A stretch of 37,417 bases of DNA from assembly GCA_938027595.1 (NCBI GenBank), contig CALJAK010000006.1, forward strand, positions 1 through 37,417, in the 5' to 3' direction. The notes beneath the pieces were generated by a model that was not told where the DNA came from, made no database searches, and saw nothing but the letters and a program-made list of their open reading frames with translations. The translations under genes were made by a program, and so were the position numbers. The DNA comes from an uncultured Thermoproteales archaeon (GTDB lineage: Archaea > Thermoproteota > Thermoprotei > Thermoproteales > Thermoproteaceae). Shown here in pieces: positions 1 through 7,512 of this stretch. How positions within the stretch are numbered: position 1 is the stretch's first letter; every line of letters starts with the position of its first letter.

Positions 1-567
1 ACATCGCCTAATTGTCTCTCTGTACATTAAGTAATCCACGCCGCAGTGGATGCATCTACCAACCTCGGGTAGCGTCCCGGCGGGTCCCACTTCGACTTCT
101 ACCCAACCGCTTTTGAGGAAAATTCCGTCTACATAAGGCGCAAAACGCGGCGCAGACTCGGGAGTAGAAACAGCTAACACGTCGAAAGGTTTTTTGACGA
201 CTTCGGCGATTTGTCTTACTGTGTTTACTAACTCCTCTATGCTGGGGGTTTCTAACAAGACGTATTTCGCCCCCTCGCTGTAATTACCGACTGACACTGC
301 GAGTTCTTCTAATACTCCATCGGCGCCGCCGGCGTACGCTGCGTCTACTCCGTCTTCTCCCAGCTCTCTGCTTATGAATACTTTAACTCCAGTTTGTTTA
401 ACTAGCCTAACTGACGTGGCGATGGACATAAGTCGCGCTATAGCTGGGTCGCAGTCCCCTAGCGGCTCTCCTAGAGCTATCGGCGTGCCGTCTAGCGGAG
501 ATTTGGAACAAAGCCAAGACCCGGCGAATACCGCCACTGGGGGGCCTTTGATATATGCTAAATTCAT
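1..567 (-). CDS. Conserved-looking protein of unknown function, 3' end cut by window edge
   Basis: I do not recognise this family. The reading frame is open for 189 codons from ATG at 567 to the window edge, so the C-terminus is missing. The visible part alternates hydrophobic beta-like stretches (VAVFAG near residue 12, VKVFISREL near 75, FDVLAVS near 135) with helices, which suggests an alpha/beta or TIM-barrel-like fold; that is inference. A CxxC pair (CIHC) lies near residue 173 and could bind metal. No signal peptide or membrane segment is visible. The ATG overlaps the stop of the upstream small gene by 4 nt (ATGA), so it is probably translated as the last visible gene of a three-gene unit starting at 1176. 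Confidence 0.7.
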   Translation of the reverse strand, partial: MNLAYIKGPPVAVFAGSWLCSKSPLDGTPIALGEPLGDCDPAIARLMSIATSVRLVKQTGVKVFISRELGEDGVDAAYAGGADGVLEELAVSVGNYSEGAKYVLLETPSIEELVNTVRQIAEVVKKPFDVLAVSTPESAPRFAPYVDGIFLKSGWVEVEVGPAGTLPEVGRCIHCGVDYLMYRETIRRC

Positions 568-875
568 TTAATTACGCCCAACTCTCTAGCTAATTGTACA
601 TACCAAAGAGCTATTTTCTTAGCTAAAATCTCTACGGCGGCCTCGCCCGAAGCCCCCACTACTTCTGCAGCTGTGTCTAAGTGTATGTTTTCCACAATTC
701 GCAAAGCGAGTGTTTTCACAACTTCTAACGCAGATTTTCCAGCCATAGCTTCAATTTCTCGAAAAATTTCTCTACTGGGGAAAATTCTATCGACCCAATG
801 CCCCAACCCCCTCTCTTGGAGTTTGTATATATACGCCAAAATCAAGGGGTCAATACTGTTGTTGTTCGTAAACAT
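564..875 (-). CDS. Hypothetical protein, 103 aa
   Basis: The product has 103 residues and I do not recognise it. It starts with ATG at 875, inside the end of the upstream membrane-protein gene (26-nt overlap), and ends in an ATGA overlap with the next gene at 564-567. The sequence is mostly helical and amphipathic, with no cysteines and no membrane span. Its place in a tightly overlapping three-gene unit supports it as a real gene; its role is unknown. A plus-strand ORF covers much of the same DNA but has no promoter or operon context. Confidence 0.65.
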   Translation of the reverse strand: MFTNNNSIDPLILAYIYKLQERGLGHWVDRIFPSREIFREIEAMAGKSALEVVKTLALRIVENIHLDTAAEVVGASGEAAVEILAKKIALWYVQLARELGVIK

Positions 876-1176
876 ACTGCTGGTAGTACTCTTGCCAAGC
901 TTTTTCCCTCTTCTCCGTTCTCCGCTCTGTGAGAGCTGTATCTATGAGCTTGGCGCCGATTAGTCCGATTACCAATAGCGTTATTGTTCTCACAATAGCA
1001 GAGGCGACGTAGTGGGGGTCGGGGACATCATTTATTTTCACGTCTTGCCTCCCCAAGATATACACCGTTACGTTGAGCGACGTCTTGGGAATTTCCGCGG
1101 AGTATATCCAAATTGCGTTTATTACCGCGAACGCCACTAACACCACGCCCGCCGGTAAGACATACTTCCAAGACAT
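850..1176 (-). CDS. Small membrane protein of unknown function, 108 aa
   Basis: This 108-residue protein has two predicted transmembrane segments: residues about 5-25 (YVLPAGVVLVAFAVINAIWI) and about 62-80 (IVRTITLLVIGLIGAKLI). Between them lies a roughly 35-residue loop, and the C-terminal tail is charged, then rich in Y and Q. I do not recognise a family. I chose ATG at 1176 rather than the TTG one codon upstream because a TATA-like box (minus TATAAATA, 1196-1203) is centred 23.5 nt before it, the spacing seen across this window. It heads a minus-strand unit with the two genes below it and is divergent from the amino-acid importer. Confidence 0.65.
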   Translation of the reverse strand: MSWKYVLPAGVVLVAFAVINAIWIYSAEIPKTSLNVTVYILGRQDVKINDVPDPHYVASAIVRTITLLVIGLIGAKLIDTALTERRTEKREKAWQEYYQQYVYEQQQY

Positions 1177-1195
1177 CAAGCCACAATTTTATAGA

Positions 1196-1268
1196 TATTT
1201 ATATATTTGTCACACGATATATTTATCACTTTCACAATATAGAGAATAAATAAAATTAAAGATAAATA
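1196..1268. promoter_or_regulatory. Divergent promoter region: small membrane protein / ABC importer operon
   Basis: The 111-nt gap 1177-1287 is very AT-rich. A minus-strand TATA-like box at 1196-1203 is centred 23.5 nt from ATG 1176. A plus-strand AT-rich element around 1253-1268 (GATAAATA at 1261-1268) is centred 23.5 nt from ATG 1288. Both imply leaderless or nearly leaderless transcripts. No repressor operator is obvious. Confidence 0.55.
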
Positions 1269-1287
1269 ACACTCAAATCTACACTCT

Positions 1288-2694
1288 ATGGCGCAGAAGT
1301 ACATCATATTTGCAATAGCAGTTGTAGCATTGGCAATCCTAGCGGCCGTCATATACACAACGTCACAACCATCCACACCCCCTCCACCTGCTTCCCCCTC
1401 ACCCTCTCCCTCGCCTACTCCTTCGCCCTCTCCGCCGCCCGCCTCTCCTTCGCCTTCTCCTTCGCCTAGTCCTCCGCCTTCGAGGTGTCCTGATGAGATT
1501 GTTATTGGGACTGCCATGCCGATTTCGGGTCGTTACGCTGCCGAGGGGCAGTACTCTCTTTGGGGGGCTCTGGCTGTGGTGAATTGGATAAACGACAGAG
1601 GGGGGTTGGACTGCGGTGGTAAGAAAGTGAGGGTGAGGCTTGTGTATAGAGACAGCGAGTCTAAGCTGGAGCTTGCCCAGAGTTTGACTGAGTCGCTAGT
1701 CACGCGGGATAAGGTGCACTTTTTGCTCAGTCCTTACGGTTCTGATTTGGCTATAGGCGTTTCGCCAATTGCCGAGAAGTACGGCGTTTTGATGGTTGTG
1801 GTGGGCGCTGCGTCTGACCGCATATTCCAACAGGGCTTTAAGTATGTGGTTGGGGTGGCGGCTGTGGCTAGTCAATACATGTGGTCTGTGTTAGACATGG
1901 CCAAGGCGGTGGATCCCAACGTGAAGACTGTGGGCATTTTGTACAGAGACAGCGAGTTCAACAGGATGGTGGCGGAGGGCGCCAAGACACATGCCGAGAA
2001 GTTGGGGTTGCGGGTTGTGGTGTATGAGCCGTATCCAGCCACGCCGAAGGACTTGACGCCGCAGATTCTCAAAGTCAAAGCTGCGAATCCAGACGTGTTG
2101 ATCGTGGCGTCGCACTTTGCCGACGGGCAGTTGGCTATTAGGCAGATGGCGGAGCAGAAAGTTGACGCTAAATTGATAGCTCTGTCGGTAGCGCCGTTGG
2201 TGCCCGAGTTTTACGACGCGTTGAAGAACTTGGCTGAGTGTGTAGTGGGGCCCTCTCACTGGGAGCCGCCCGTGCGCTACACGCCGGAGTTGGCTAGGCA
2301 GAAGGGCGTGGAGTGGTTTGGCCCCACGGCGGAGGAGTTTGCTCAGTACTTCAAGAGAGTGTCGAGAGAACTCGGCGGCAAGGAGATTGAGCCCGGTTAC
2401 CACGCCGCTTGGGCGGCGAAGGGTGTGTTAGCCATACTATACGGCGTGTACAAAGCTGCGGACGTAGATAGCGCCAAGGTGCTCTCGGAGTTGGGGAAGG
2501 CTCGCTTTATGACTTTCTTCAGCGAATTCAAGCTAGACCCAGCTACTAACGTAAATGTGGCTCACAGCATGGTGGCGATTCAGTGGCAAAACGGCGAGAG
2601 AGTGGTAATTTGGCCGTCGGAGGTCGCCACGGCTAAACTGCGCTACCCTTCGCTCACTTGGGACGAGAAATCTGCGGGGAAAGTCTGCAAGTAA
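1288..2694 (+). CDS. livJ: Branched-chain amino-acid-type ABC transporter, substrate-binding protein
   Basis: This is the extracellular binding protein of the importer encoded by the next four genes. Residues about 4-24 form a hydrophobic N-terminal segment that should act as an uncleaved anchor or signal. Residues 28-65 are a Pro/Ser/Thr-only linker, likely holding the domain away from the membrane and a possible site for O-glycosylation. From about residue 70 (EIVIGTAMPISG) it is a type 1 periplasmic-binding fold like LivJ. The ligand is inferred from the family; amides or short peptides are possible. It is 468 aa, longer than bacterial LivJ because of the linker. ATG 1288 is the first gene of the operon; livH starts 1 nt after its stop. 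Confidence 0.88.
   Translation: MAQKYIIFAIAVVALAILAAVIYTTSQPSTPPPPASPSPSPSPTPSPSPPPASPSPSPSPSPPPSRCPDEIVIGTAMPISGRYAAEGQYSLWGALAVVNWINDRGGLDCGGKKVRVRLVYRDSESKLELAQSLTESLVTRDKVHFLLSPYGSDLAIGVSPIAEKYGVLMVVVGAASDRIFQQGFKYVVGVAAVASQYMWSVLDMAKAVDPNVKTVGILYRDSEFNRMVAEGAKTHAEKLGLRVVVYEPYPATPKDLTPQILKVKAANPDVLIVASHFADGQLAIRQMAEQKVDAKLIALSVAPLVPEFYDALKNLAECVVGPSHWEPPVRYTPELARQKGVEWFGPTAEEFAQYFKRVSRELGGKEIEPGYHAAWAAKGVLAILYGVYKAADVDSAKVLSELGKARFMTFFSEFKLDPATNVNVAHSMVAIQWQNGERVVIWPSEVATAKLRYPSLTWDEKSAGKVCK
1369..1482 (+). repeat. Pro-Ser low-complexity tract within the binding-protein gene
   Basis: The DNA is a run of CC(T/C/G)-TC(G/T/C)-type codons giving about 38 residues made only of Pro, Ser, Thr and Ala, with a repeated Ser-Pro unit. 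The degenerate codons suggest selection for the protein linker rather than a recent nucleotide microsatellite. Such linkers are common on binding proteins anchored in archaeal membranes. Confidence 0.8.
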
Positions 2695-2695
2695 C

Positions 2696-3583
2696 ATGGA
2701 CTTTTTTTCGCAAATCTCTCCTTTTTTGCTCTCTGGACTTCTGCTTGGCTCTATCTATGGACTCTCCGCCACGGGGCTCAGTTTGATTTTCGGCGTGTTG
2801 AAAGTGGCTAACATTGCCCACGGCGCTTTCATCATGCTGGGGGCGTACGTGGCGTACTTCGCTTTGACTATGTGGGGAGTTGTGCCTTTCGTCTCTGCGA
2901 TTTTGGCGCTGGCGCTGGGTGGGGCGTTGGGTTATTTAGTGTACGTCGCGGTGGTGAAGCCCCTCGGCTTAAAAAACGAGTTGAACATACTAGTGGCGCT
3001 CTTTGCTCTCTTTCTCCTAATGGCAGAGGCAGCTCGCATATTGTGGGGCCCCGACTTTGTGGGTTACACTTGGACTATCGGTAGTTTCTCTCTGGGGGGC
3101 CTCATCATTGAGTACACCAAGCTAGCTGGGGCTCTGTTGGCTCTAGCTATTGTGATTTCTCTAGAGGTTTTCTTGAGAAAGACATACGCCGGCAGGGCGA
3201 TCCGGGCTGTGGTGCAAGACTCCGTGGGGGCTCAGGTAGTGGGTATAAACGTAGATAGAGTCTACGCACTCGCCGCCGCTGTGGGTATTGGAATTACCAC
3301 GTTAGCTGGGGTTTTCATAACTTTGTTCATACCAGTGGGGATAAATCCCTACATGGGGGGCCCCTACACGTTGATGGGTTTCGTAATTGCCGTCTTGGGC
3401 GGCTTGGGTTCCATAATGGGGGCGTACTTGGCGGGACTCGTCTTTGGCTTAATCACGTCAGTGGGTTACTTCGCCTTCTCTGAACTAGGCTTCGCGGAGC
3501 CTTCACAAATGGCGTTGTTCATCGCGTTCTTAATGTTGTTGTTGATACTACTCTTCAAACCCACCGGCCTGTTGAGGATATGA
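2696..3583 (+). CDS. livH: Branched-chain amino-acid-type ABC transporter permease, LivH family
   Basis: This 295-residue polytopic membrane protein is one of the two permease subunits. It has about eight hydrophobic segments, and the family hallmark near the N-terminus is clear (SGLLLGSIYGLSATGLSLIFG, then ANIAHGAF at about residue 38). It pairs with LivM to form the translocation pore and contacts the ATPases LivG and LivF. ATG 2696 follows the binding-protein stop by 1 nt. Its end overlaps livM by 4 nt (ATGA, 3580-3583), so the subunits are probably translationally coupled. Length is normal for the family. Confidence 0.92.
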   Translation: MDFFSQISPFLLSGLLLGSIYGLSATGLSLIFGVLKVANIAHGAFIMLGAYVAYFALTMWGVVPFVSAILALALGGALGYLVYVAVVKPLGLKNELNILVALFALFLLMAEAARILWGPDFVGYTWTIGSFSLGGLIIEYTKLAGALLALAIVISLEVFLRKTYAGRAIRAVVQDSVGAQVVGINVDRVYALAAAVGIGITTLAGVFITLFIPVGINPYMGGPYTLMGFVIAVLGGLGSIMGAYLAGLVFGLITSVGYFAFSELGFAEPSQMALFIAFLMLLLILLFKPTGLLRI

Positions 3584-4545
3584 AACCCTGGCTGCCTCTA
3601 GTTACTTACCTATCGCTAGCGGCTGTGGCGTTCTTCATGCCGGAGTACTCCAAAACCATCGCCACGATAGTCTTCTTCATGGCGCTGGGCCAAGCAGTGA
3701 ACATATTCGTCGGTCTCACTGGATATGTGGATTTTGGATATGTGGCATTCATGGCCATGGGGGCGTATGGACTTGGGGTTGTTCTCTACTACATGCCGCA
3801 GTTGGGGTTCGCCGCTCTCCCACTGGGGCTGGCGCTGGGGGTATTGATGTCGATATTGCTAGCGGCGGTGGTGGGGGGAGTGGCGCTGAGGTTGAGGGGG
3901 GCGTACTTCGCGATAGCTACCATAGGAGTAAACGAGGGAGTCAAACACCTCATCATTGGGGCTAACATATGGGGCGGCGGAGCTGGATTGATCCTGGGGT
4001 CGCGGGCGTTTGAGGCTTTCGGACGCGACACAGCTCTCTGGCTCGCCAACGTGGGGTCCGCCGTGTTGGTCATCGCCACTGGCTTCATGGCGGTGGTGGC
4101 TATGTATCTAATCCAAGTTAGCAAAGCTGGCTACGCCCTCGCTGCGATTAGGCAAGACGAAGACGCAGCTAAGGTGATGGGGATAAACCCCACTAAGTAC
4201 AAGCTGCTGGCTTTCATGACAAGCGCGTCGCTAGCTGGCTTGCTGGGCGCTGCGTATTACCCACTGGGGAATTTGCAAGTGTTTCCAGAGAACGTGTTCT
4301 TCATTGAGTACATTCTCGACGGGTTGGCGGTCATGTTCATCGGCGGCGCTGGCACAGTCACTGGGCCCATAGTGGGGGGAGCGTTGTACATAATTGTGAG
4401 GACAGTGGTGGGGGAACTCCTGCCGGGTTACCAAGTGTTCGTCACGGCTCTGGTGTTGATGACTACCGTTATCCTCCTGCCGAGGGGCATAGTGGGCACG
4501 CTCAGACTGCACTTGCCGCCCAAGCTGAGAGAGTGGTTGCCATGA
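3580..4545 (+). CDS. livM: Branched-chain amino-acid-type ABC transporter permease, LivM family
   Basis: This 321-residue membrane protein is the second permease. The LivM family is recognised by the early segment NIFVGLTGYVDFGYVAF (about residues 41-57) and by the cytoplasmic coupling stretch AIRQDEDAAKVMGIN (about 190-204), which contacts an ATPase. It has roughly eight to ten hydrophobic segments. The start overlaps livH by ATGA and the end overlaps livG by ATGA (4542-4545). Together with LivH it should form the heterodimeric channel. Confidence 0.92.
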   Translation: MKPWLPLVTYLSLAAVAFFMPEYSKTIATIVFFMALGQAVNIFVGLTGYVDFGYVAFMAMGAYGLGVVLYYMPQLGFAALPLGLALGVLMSILLAAVVGGVALRLRGAYFAIATIGVNEGVKHLIIGANIWGGGAGLILGSRAFEAFGRDTALWLANVGSAVLVIATGFMAVVAMYLIQVSKAGYALAAIRQDEDAAKVMGINPTKYKLLAFMTSASLAGLLGAAYYPLGNLQVFPENVFFIEYILDGLAVMFIGGAGTVTGPIVGGALYIIVRTVVGELLPGYQVFVTALVLMTTVILLPRGIVGTLRLHLPPKLREWLP

Positions 4546-5273
4546 GTCTGTTGATTGTCGACGGAGTTGTGAAGAAGTTTGGGGGACTCAGAGCGGTGGA
4601 TGGAGTCTCTCTAACGCTCGACAGGGGGGAAGTTCTCGCCATAGTGGGGCCCAACGGCTCTGGGAAAACTACTCTGTTGAATGTGATAAATGGCGTTTAT
4701 AAACCTGAAGAGGGCAGAGTAATCCTAGAGGGGCGCGACATTACCAAACTACCCCCATACCTCCGGGCGAGACTCGGCATTTCGAGAGCGTTTCAAGTGC
4801 CAAGGCCGCTGCCGGACTCCACAGTGTTGGACAACGTAGCTACCGGAGCTATATTCGGCGGTGGGTACGACATACATAGCGCCAAAGAAGCCGCCGAGGA
4901 GGCTCTCAGTTACGTGGGGCTCTGGGAGAAGAGACACCAACTAGCTGGCGCTCTGGCGTTTAGCGAACTGCGGCTTTTGGAGTTAGCCAGGGCGTTGGCT
5001 AGCCGGCCTAAACTACTGTTGTTAGACGAGGTGATGGCTGGCTTGAGCCCCTCTGAGATAGATAGATTTGTGGTGTTGATCAGGCGGATAGCTGAGGAGA
5101 AGAACATTGCGGCGCTGTCGCTAGTGGAGCACAGGATGAGAGCTGTGGTGAAGATGGCCGACAGAGCGCTGGTGATGCACCAGGGGAAGAAGATAATGGA
5201 AGGCCCGCCGGGGGTGGTCTTAAACGACCCGAAAGTGGTAGAGATATACCTGGGCAGACCATGGCGCTTTTAG
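4542..5273 (+). CDS. livG: Branched-chain amino-acid-type ABC transporter ATPase, LivG family
   Basis: This cytoplasmic ATPase subunit has Walker A GPNGSGKTT at about residues 36-44, Walker B LLLLDEVMAGLS and an H-loop histidine in LVEHRM. I placed the start at ATG 4542 (243 aa), which gives the same ATGA overlap used by its neighbours, rather than the in-frame GTG 9 nt upstream. One oddity: the ABC signature normally reads LSxGxQR, but here it is AFSELRLLELARAL, without the usual glycine pair. The partner LivF keeps an intact signature, so ATP hydrolysis could be asymmetric. Assignment to LivG rests on order and on the long helical insert typical of this subunit. Confidence 0.9.
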   Translation: MSLLIVDGVVKKFGGLRAVDGVSLTLDRGEVLAIVGPNGSGKTTLLNVINGVYKPEEGRVILEGRDITKLPPYLRARLGISRAFQVPRPLPDSTVLDNVATGAIFGGGYDIHSAKEAAEEALSYVGLWEKRHQLAGALAFSELRLLELARALASRPKLLLLDEVMAGLSPSEIDRFVVLIRRIAEEKNIAALSLVEHRMRAVVKMADRALVMHQGKKIMEGPPGVVLNDPKVVEIYLGRPWRF

Positions 5274-5965
5274 TGAAGAATTTGGAGTCTGGATACGGCA
5301 AGCTTAAGATACTCTTCGACGTGTCGCTCAAAGTAGAGGAGGGCTCCATAGTGACCCTCCTGGGTCCCAACGGAGCTGGCAAGACCACTACTCTCTTGAC
5401 TACCTTCGGCGTTGTGAAGCCGTGGTCTGGCAGTGTGTATCTAGGCGACGTGGACGTGACGCATCTGCCCCCACACAAGAAAGTAGACCTAGGCATAGCG
5501 CTAGTGCCAGAGGGCAGGAGGTTGTTTCCAGAAATGACAGTAGTGGAGAACTTGGCGCTTGGGGCATACGTGAAGAGAGCTAGAGACAAAGTCGACGACA
5601 CGTTGGAGTTAGTCTATGGATTGTTTCCCATCCTCAAAGAGAGGCGGTGGCAGAAAGCCGGCACGCTCAGCGGGGGGGAGCAACAAATGTTGGCGATAGC
5701 CAGAGCGCTCATGAGTAGACCAAAAGTGCTGTTGATAGACGAACCGAGCGCGGGGCTGGCGCCGAAGGTAGTGGAGTCAATATTCCAAGCCTTGAAGCAA
5801 CTCCGGAGTGAGGCGTCTGTCCTGCTGGCGGAGCAGAACGCCGGCGTGGCGCTGGAGATATGTGACTACGGCTACGTGTTGGAAAATGGGCAGATCGTGC
5901 TAGAAGGCGCCGCGGGCGACTTAGCCAATAACGAACACGTGAAGAAGTCTTACCTAGGCGTGTGA
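5261..5965 (+). CDS. livF: Branched-chain amino-acid-type ABC transporter ATPase, LivF family
   Basis: This is the second ATPase of the importer, 234 residues, a normal LivF length. Walker A GPNGAGKTT is at about 35-43, the signature LSGGEQQ is intact, Walker B is VLLIDEPSAGLAP, and the family-typical AEQN replaces the switch histidine region. ATG 5261 lies inside the end of livG (13-nt overlap). Its last 16 nt overlap the 3' end of kae1 on the other strand. It completes a five-gene importer operon running from 1288 to 5965. Confidence 0.92.
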   Translation: MALLVKNLESGYGKLKILFDVSLKVEEGSIVTLLGPNGAGKTTTLLTTFGVVKPWSGSVYLGDVDVTHLPPHKKVDLGIALVPEGRRLFPEMTVVENLALGAYVKRARDKVDDTLELVYGLFPILKERRWQKAGTLSGGEQQMLAIARALMSRPKVLLIDEPSAGLAPKVVESIFQALKQLRSEASVLLAEQNAGVALEICDYGYVLENGQIVLEGAAGDLANNEHVKKSYLGV

Positions 5966-6972
5966 CAGAGGCGGTGGAACCAATCCACCTCCACCTCGTC
6001 TAATCTCCACTTTTGTCTCACAAAACTCTCTCCAGGCGTCGTGGCGTGTCTGCCATATGCGTAGTACCCAGTGAGAGCTATCATGGCTCCGTTGTCTCCC
6101 GCATATTCGTCAGTGACGAACTTGACATCCGCGCCGTGTTCTCTACCCACAGCCGACAGCACAGTCTTCAGCCGGTTGCTCCTCGCCACGCCGCCGGCGA
6201 CGGCTAGCTCTTTCTTGCCAGTGTACGCCAGAGCTCTCTCCACCACCTCCGCCAGCATGTAGTAGCTAGTCTCCACTAGCGATTTACACACCACGGGGAG
6301 GGGGGTCCCACCCCTGGCTAACTGCACCGCGTGGCTGACTAACCCGGCGAAAGACAAGTCTTGCCCCACTATTGGCATTGGGAACTCCACTGTGGAGGTG
6401 GCTCTCTCTGCGCATTTCTCCACTGCCGGAACGCCGGGGAAACCCAACCCCACTTCCCTGGCGAAGGTGTCTAGGGCGTTTCCAATAGCCACGTCGAGAG
6501 TTTCGCCGAAGATTCTATACCTCCCGTCTGAAAAACTCACCACCGCCGTGTGTCCGCCGGATATCAAAACCACCAGGGGGTCACAAAATTGCGTCACGTA
6601 GCGAGTTATCTCAATGTGGGCAATTCCGTGGTGTACTGGCACTAGGGGAATCCCCAGCTTTATGGCTAGAGCTCTGGCGAAGACAGCCCCCACTCTCAGA
6701 GCTGGCCCCAGCCCAGGGCCGGCTGAGTAAGCCACGGCGTCGAAATCTCTGGGAGACAGTCTGTACTCGGCCAGTAGTTGTCTAAAGAGCGCCGGGGCGT
6801 ATTTAGCGTGGTGGTCAGCCGCCTCCCGTGGGTGTATCCCACGCCCAGGCGGTGGGTTGTAAGACTTACCCACCTGCCCCACTACCCGGCCGTTCTCAAC
6901 TACCCCCAAGCTGAAAGTGTGTGCGGTGGACTCTACGCCTAGAACTACCTCTGGAATTGGGTAAATCCGCAT
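5950..6972 (-). CDS. kae1: Kae1, tRNA N6-threonylcarbamoyladenosine transferase (KEOPS subunit)
   Basis: Kae1 transfers the threonylcarbamoyl group to A37 of ANN-decoding tRNAs as the catalytic subunit of the KEOPS complex, in the cytoplasm. The 340-residue product starts with the ASKHA-type motif LGVESTAHTFSLGVV and has the metal-binding histidines in HHGIAHIE, the strand LVVLISGGHTAVV, and the C-terminal AVAGGVARSNRL. It lacks the C-terminal Bud32 kinase found fused in some archaea, so Bud32 must lie elsewhere. ATG 6972 is embedded in the end of the S27ae gene (28-nt overlap), so it is coexpressed with two small-subunit ribosomal proteins, a common archaeal arrangement. Confidence 0.93.
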   Translation of the reverse strand: MRIYPIPEVVLGVESTAHTFSLGVVENGRVVGQVGKSYNPPPGRGIHPREAADHHAKYAPALFRQLLAEYRLSPRDFDAVAYSAGPGLGPALRVGAVFARALAIKLGIPLVPVHHGIAHIEITRYVTQFCDPLVVLISGGHTAVVSFSDGRYRIFGETLDVAIGNALDTFAREVGLGFPGVPAVEKCAERATSTVEFPMPIVGQDLSFAGLVSHAVQLARGGTPLPVVCKSLVETSYYMLAEVVERALAYTGKKELAVAGGVARSNRLKTVLSAVGREHGADVKFVTDEYAGDNGAMIALTGYYAYGRHATTPGESFVRQKWRLDEVEVDWFHRLCHTPR

Positions 6973-7121
6973 TTACCACAGTGCCAACGGGGCGTTGGCT
7001 CTCTGTGAAACGCCATCACAGAACCACACTTGGGGCAGAACTTGTTCCGGAACTTAAAAGTGCCCTCCATCTCGTACCAAGTGGCTGCCCTCGGGAGTTT
7101 TTTCGACTTCTTGGCTGTCAT
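6945..7121 (-). CDS. rps27ae: Ribosomal protein S27ae (eS31), zinc-finger protein, 58 aa
   Basis: This short gene is easy to miss. Translation from ATG 7121 gives 58 residues with a lysine-rich N-terminus (MTAKKSKK), then WYEMEG, and a zinc finger made of CPKC (about residues 29-32) and CGKC (about 48-51). This is the S27ae pattern: a basic tail followed by a C2-C2 finger. It is part of the small ribosomal subunit. The start overlaps the S24e stop by 4 nt (ATGA, 7118-7121) and its end overlaps kae1 by 28 nt. The gene order S24e-S27ae-Kae1 supports the call. Confidence 0.93.
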   Translation of the reverse strand: MTAKKSKKLPRAATWYEMEGTFKFRNKFCPKCGSVMAFHREPTPRWHCGKCGFTQFQR

Positions 7122-7438
7122 TTCTTCTTCTTCTTCGCCTCTAGCAATTTCTTACCCTCCTCGCCTAAATTCCTAGCGATTATGTAGAGAGGCTCGATTG
7201 CTTTTGCGACTTCTGGATTTTGGTATACGTGCACCTCGGCTTTAACCACGTCAGAGCCGCGGGTGGTTTCGATTTTCCTCACGTATACGCCGGCTATGTC
7301 GACCCCCAGCTGCCTCGCCACTAGCTCTCTCACGCTTTGTCTAGTGGGGGTGGTGTCGGTTTTCAACTCTAGTACTAACTCCCGCCGCGTTAGTAGTTTG
7401 TTCTCGCGGATTTTAGTTATGTTGAACTCCGCCGACAC
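7118..7438 (-). CDS. rps24e: Ribosomal protein S24e (eS24)
   Basis: This small-subunit ribosomal protein is recognised by FNITKIRENKLLTRREL at the N-terminus, the TPTRQSVRELVA segment and a lysine-rich tail. I set the start at GTG 7438 (106 aa). The frame stays open to an ATG at 7474, but that would add a hydrophobic extension foreign to the family and lies upstream of the TATA-like box CTTATAAA (7458-7465), which is centred 23.5 nt before the GTG. It leads the S24e-S27ae-Kae1 unit and is divergent from a radical SAM gene. Confidence 0.93.
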   Translation of the reverse strand: MSAEFNITKIRENKLLTRRELVLELKTDTTPTRQSVRELVARQLGVDIAGVYVRKIETTRGSDVVKAEVHVYQNPEVAKAIEPLYIIARNLGEEGKKLLEAKKKKK

Positions 7439-7457
7439 GGAGCCACAAATAGCTATA

Positions 7458-7493
7458 CTTATAAACATTACCACGTCGCCTCAGTAGTTAAAA
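7458..7493. promoter_or_regulatory. Divergent promoters: S24e operon / radical SAM gene
   Basis: CTTATAAA at 7458-7465, read on the minus strand, is centred 23.5 nt from the S24e GTG (7438). On the plus strand the A-rich element AGTTAAAA at 7486-7493 is centred 23.5 nt from the GTG at 7513. Both imply leaderless mRNAs in a 74-nt gap. Confidence 0.6.
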
Positions 7494-7512
7494 ATGGGAG
7501 TTAGGTACCTCC

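Noticed and set aside
1176-1517. Minus-strand ORF made of Gly/Glu repeats
   Set aside because: It is the antisense of the Pro-Ser linker of the binding protein; its composition is fully explained by that tract.
1891-2403. 170-codon minus-strand ORF
   Set aside because: It is antisense to the binding-protein gene, with no promoter, no family features and a composition typical of a shadow frame.
5080-5601. 173-codon minus-strand ORF
   Set aside because: It is antisense across livG and livF, Ser/Pro-rich, with no context or family features.
7439-7474. Longer start for S24e at ATG 7474
   Set aside because: It lies upstream of the TATA-like box and would add a hydrophobic tail not seen in S24e.
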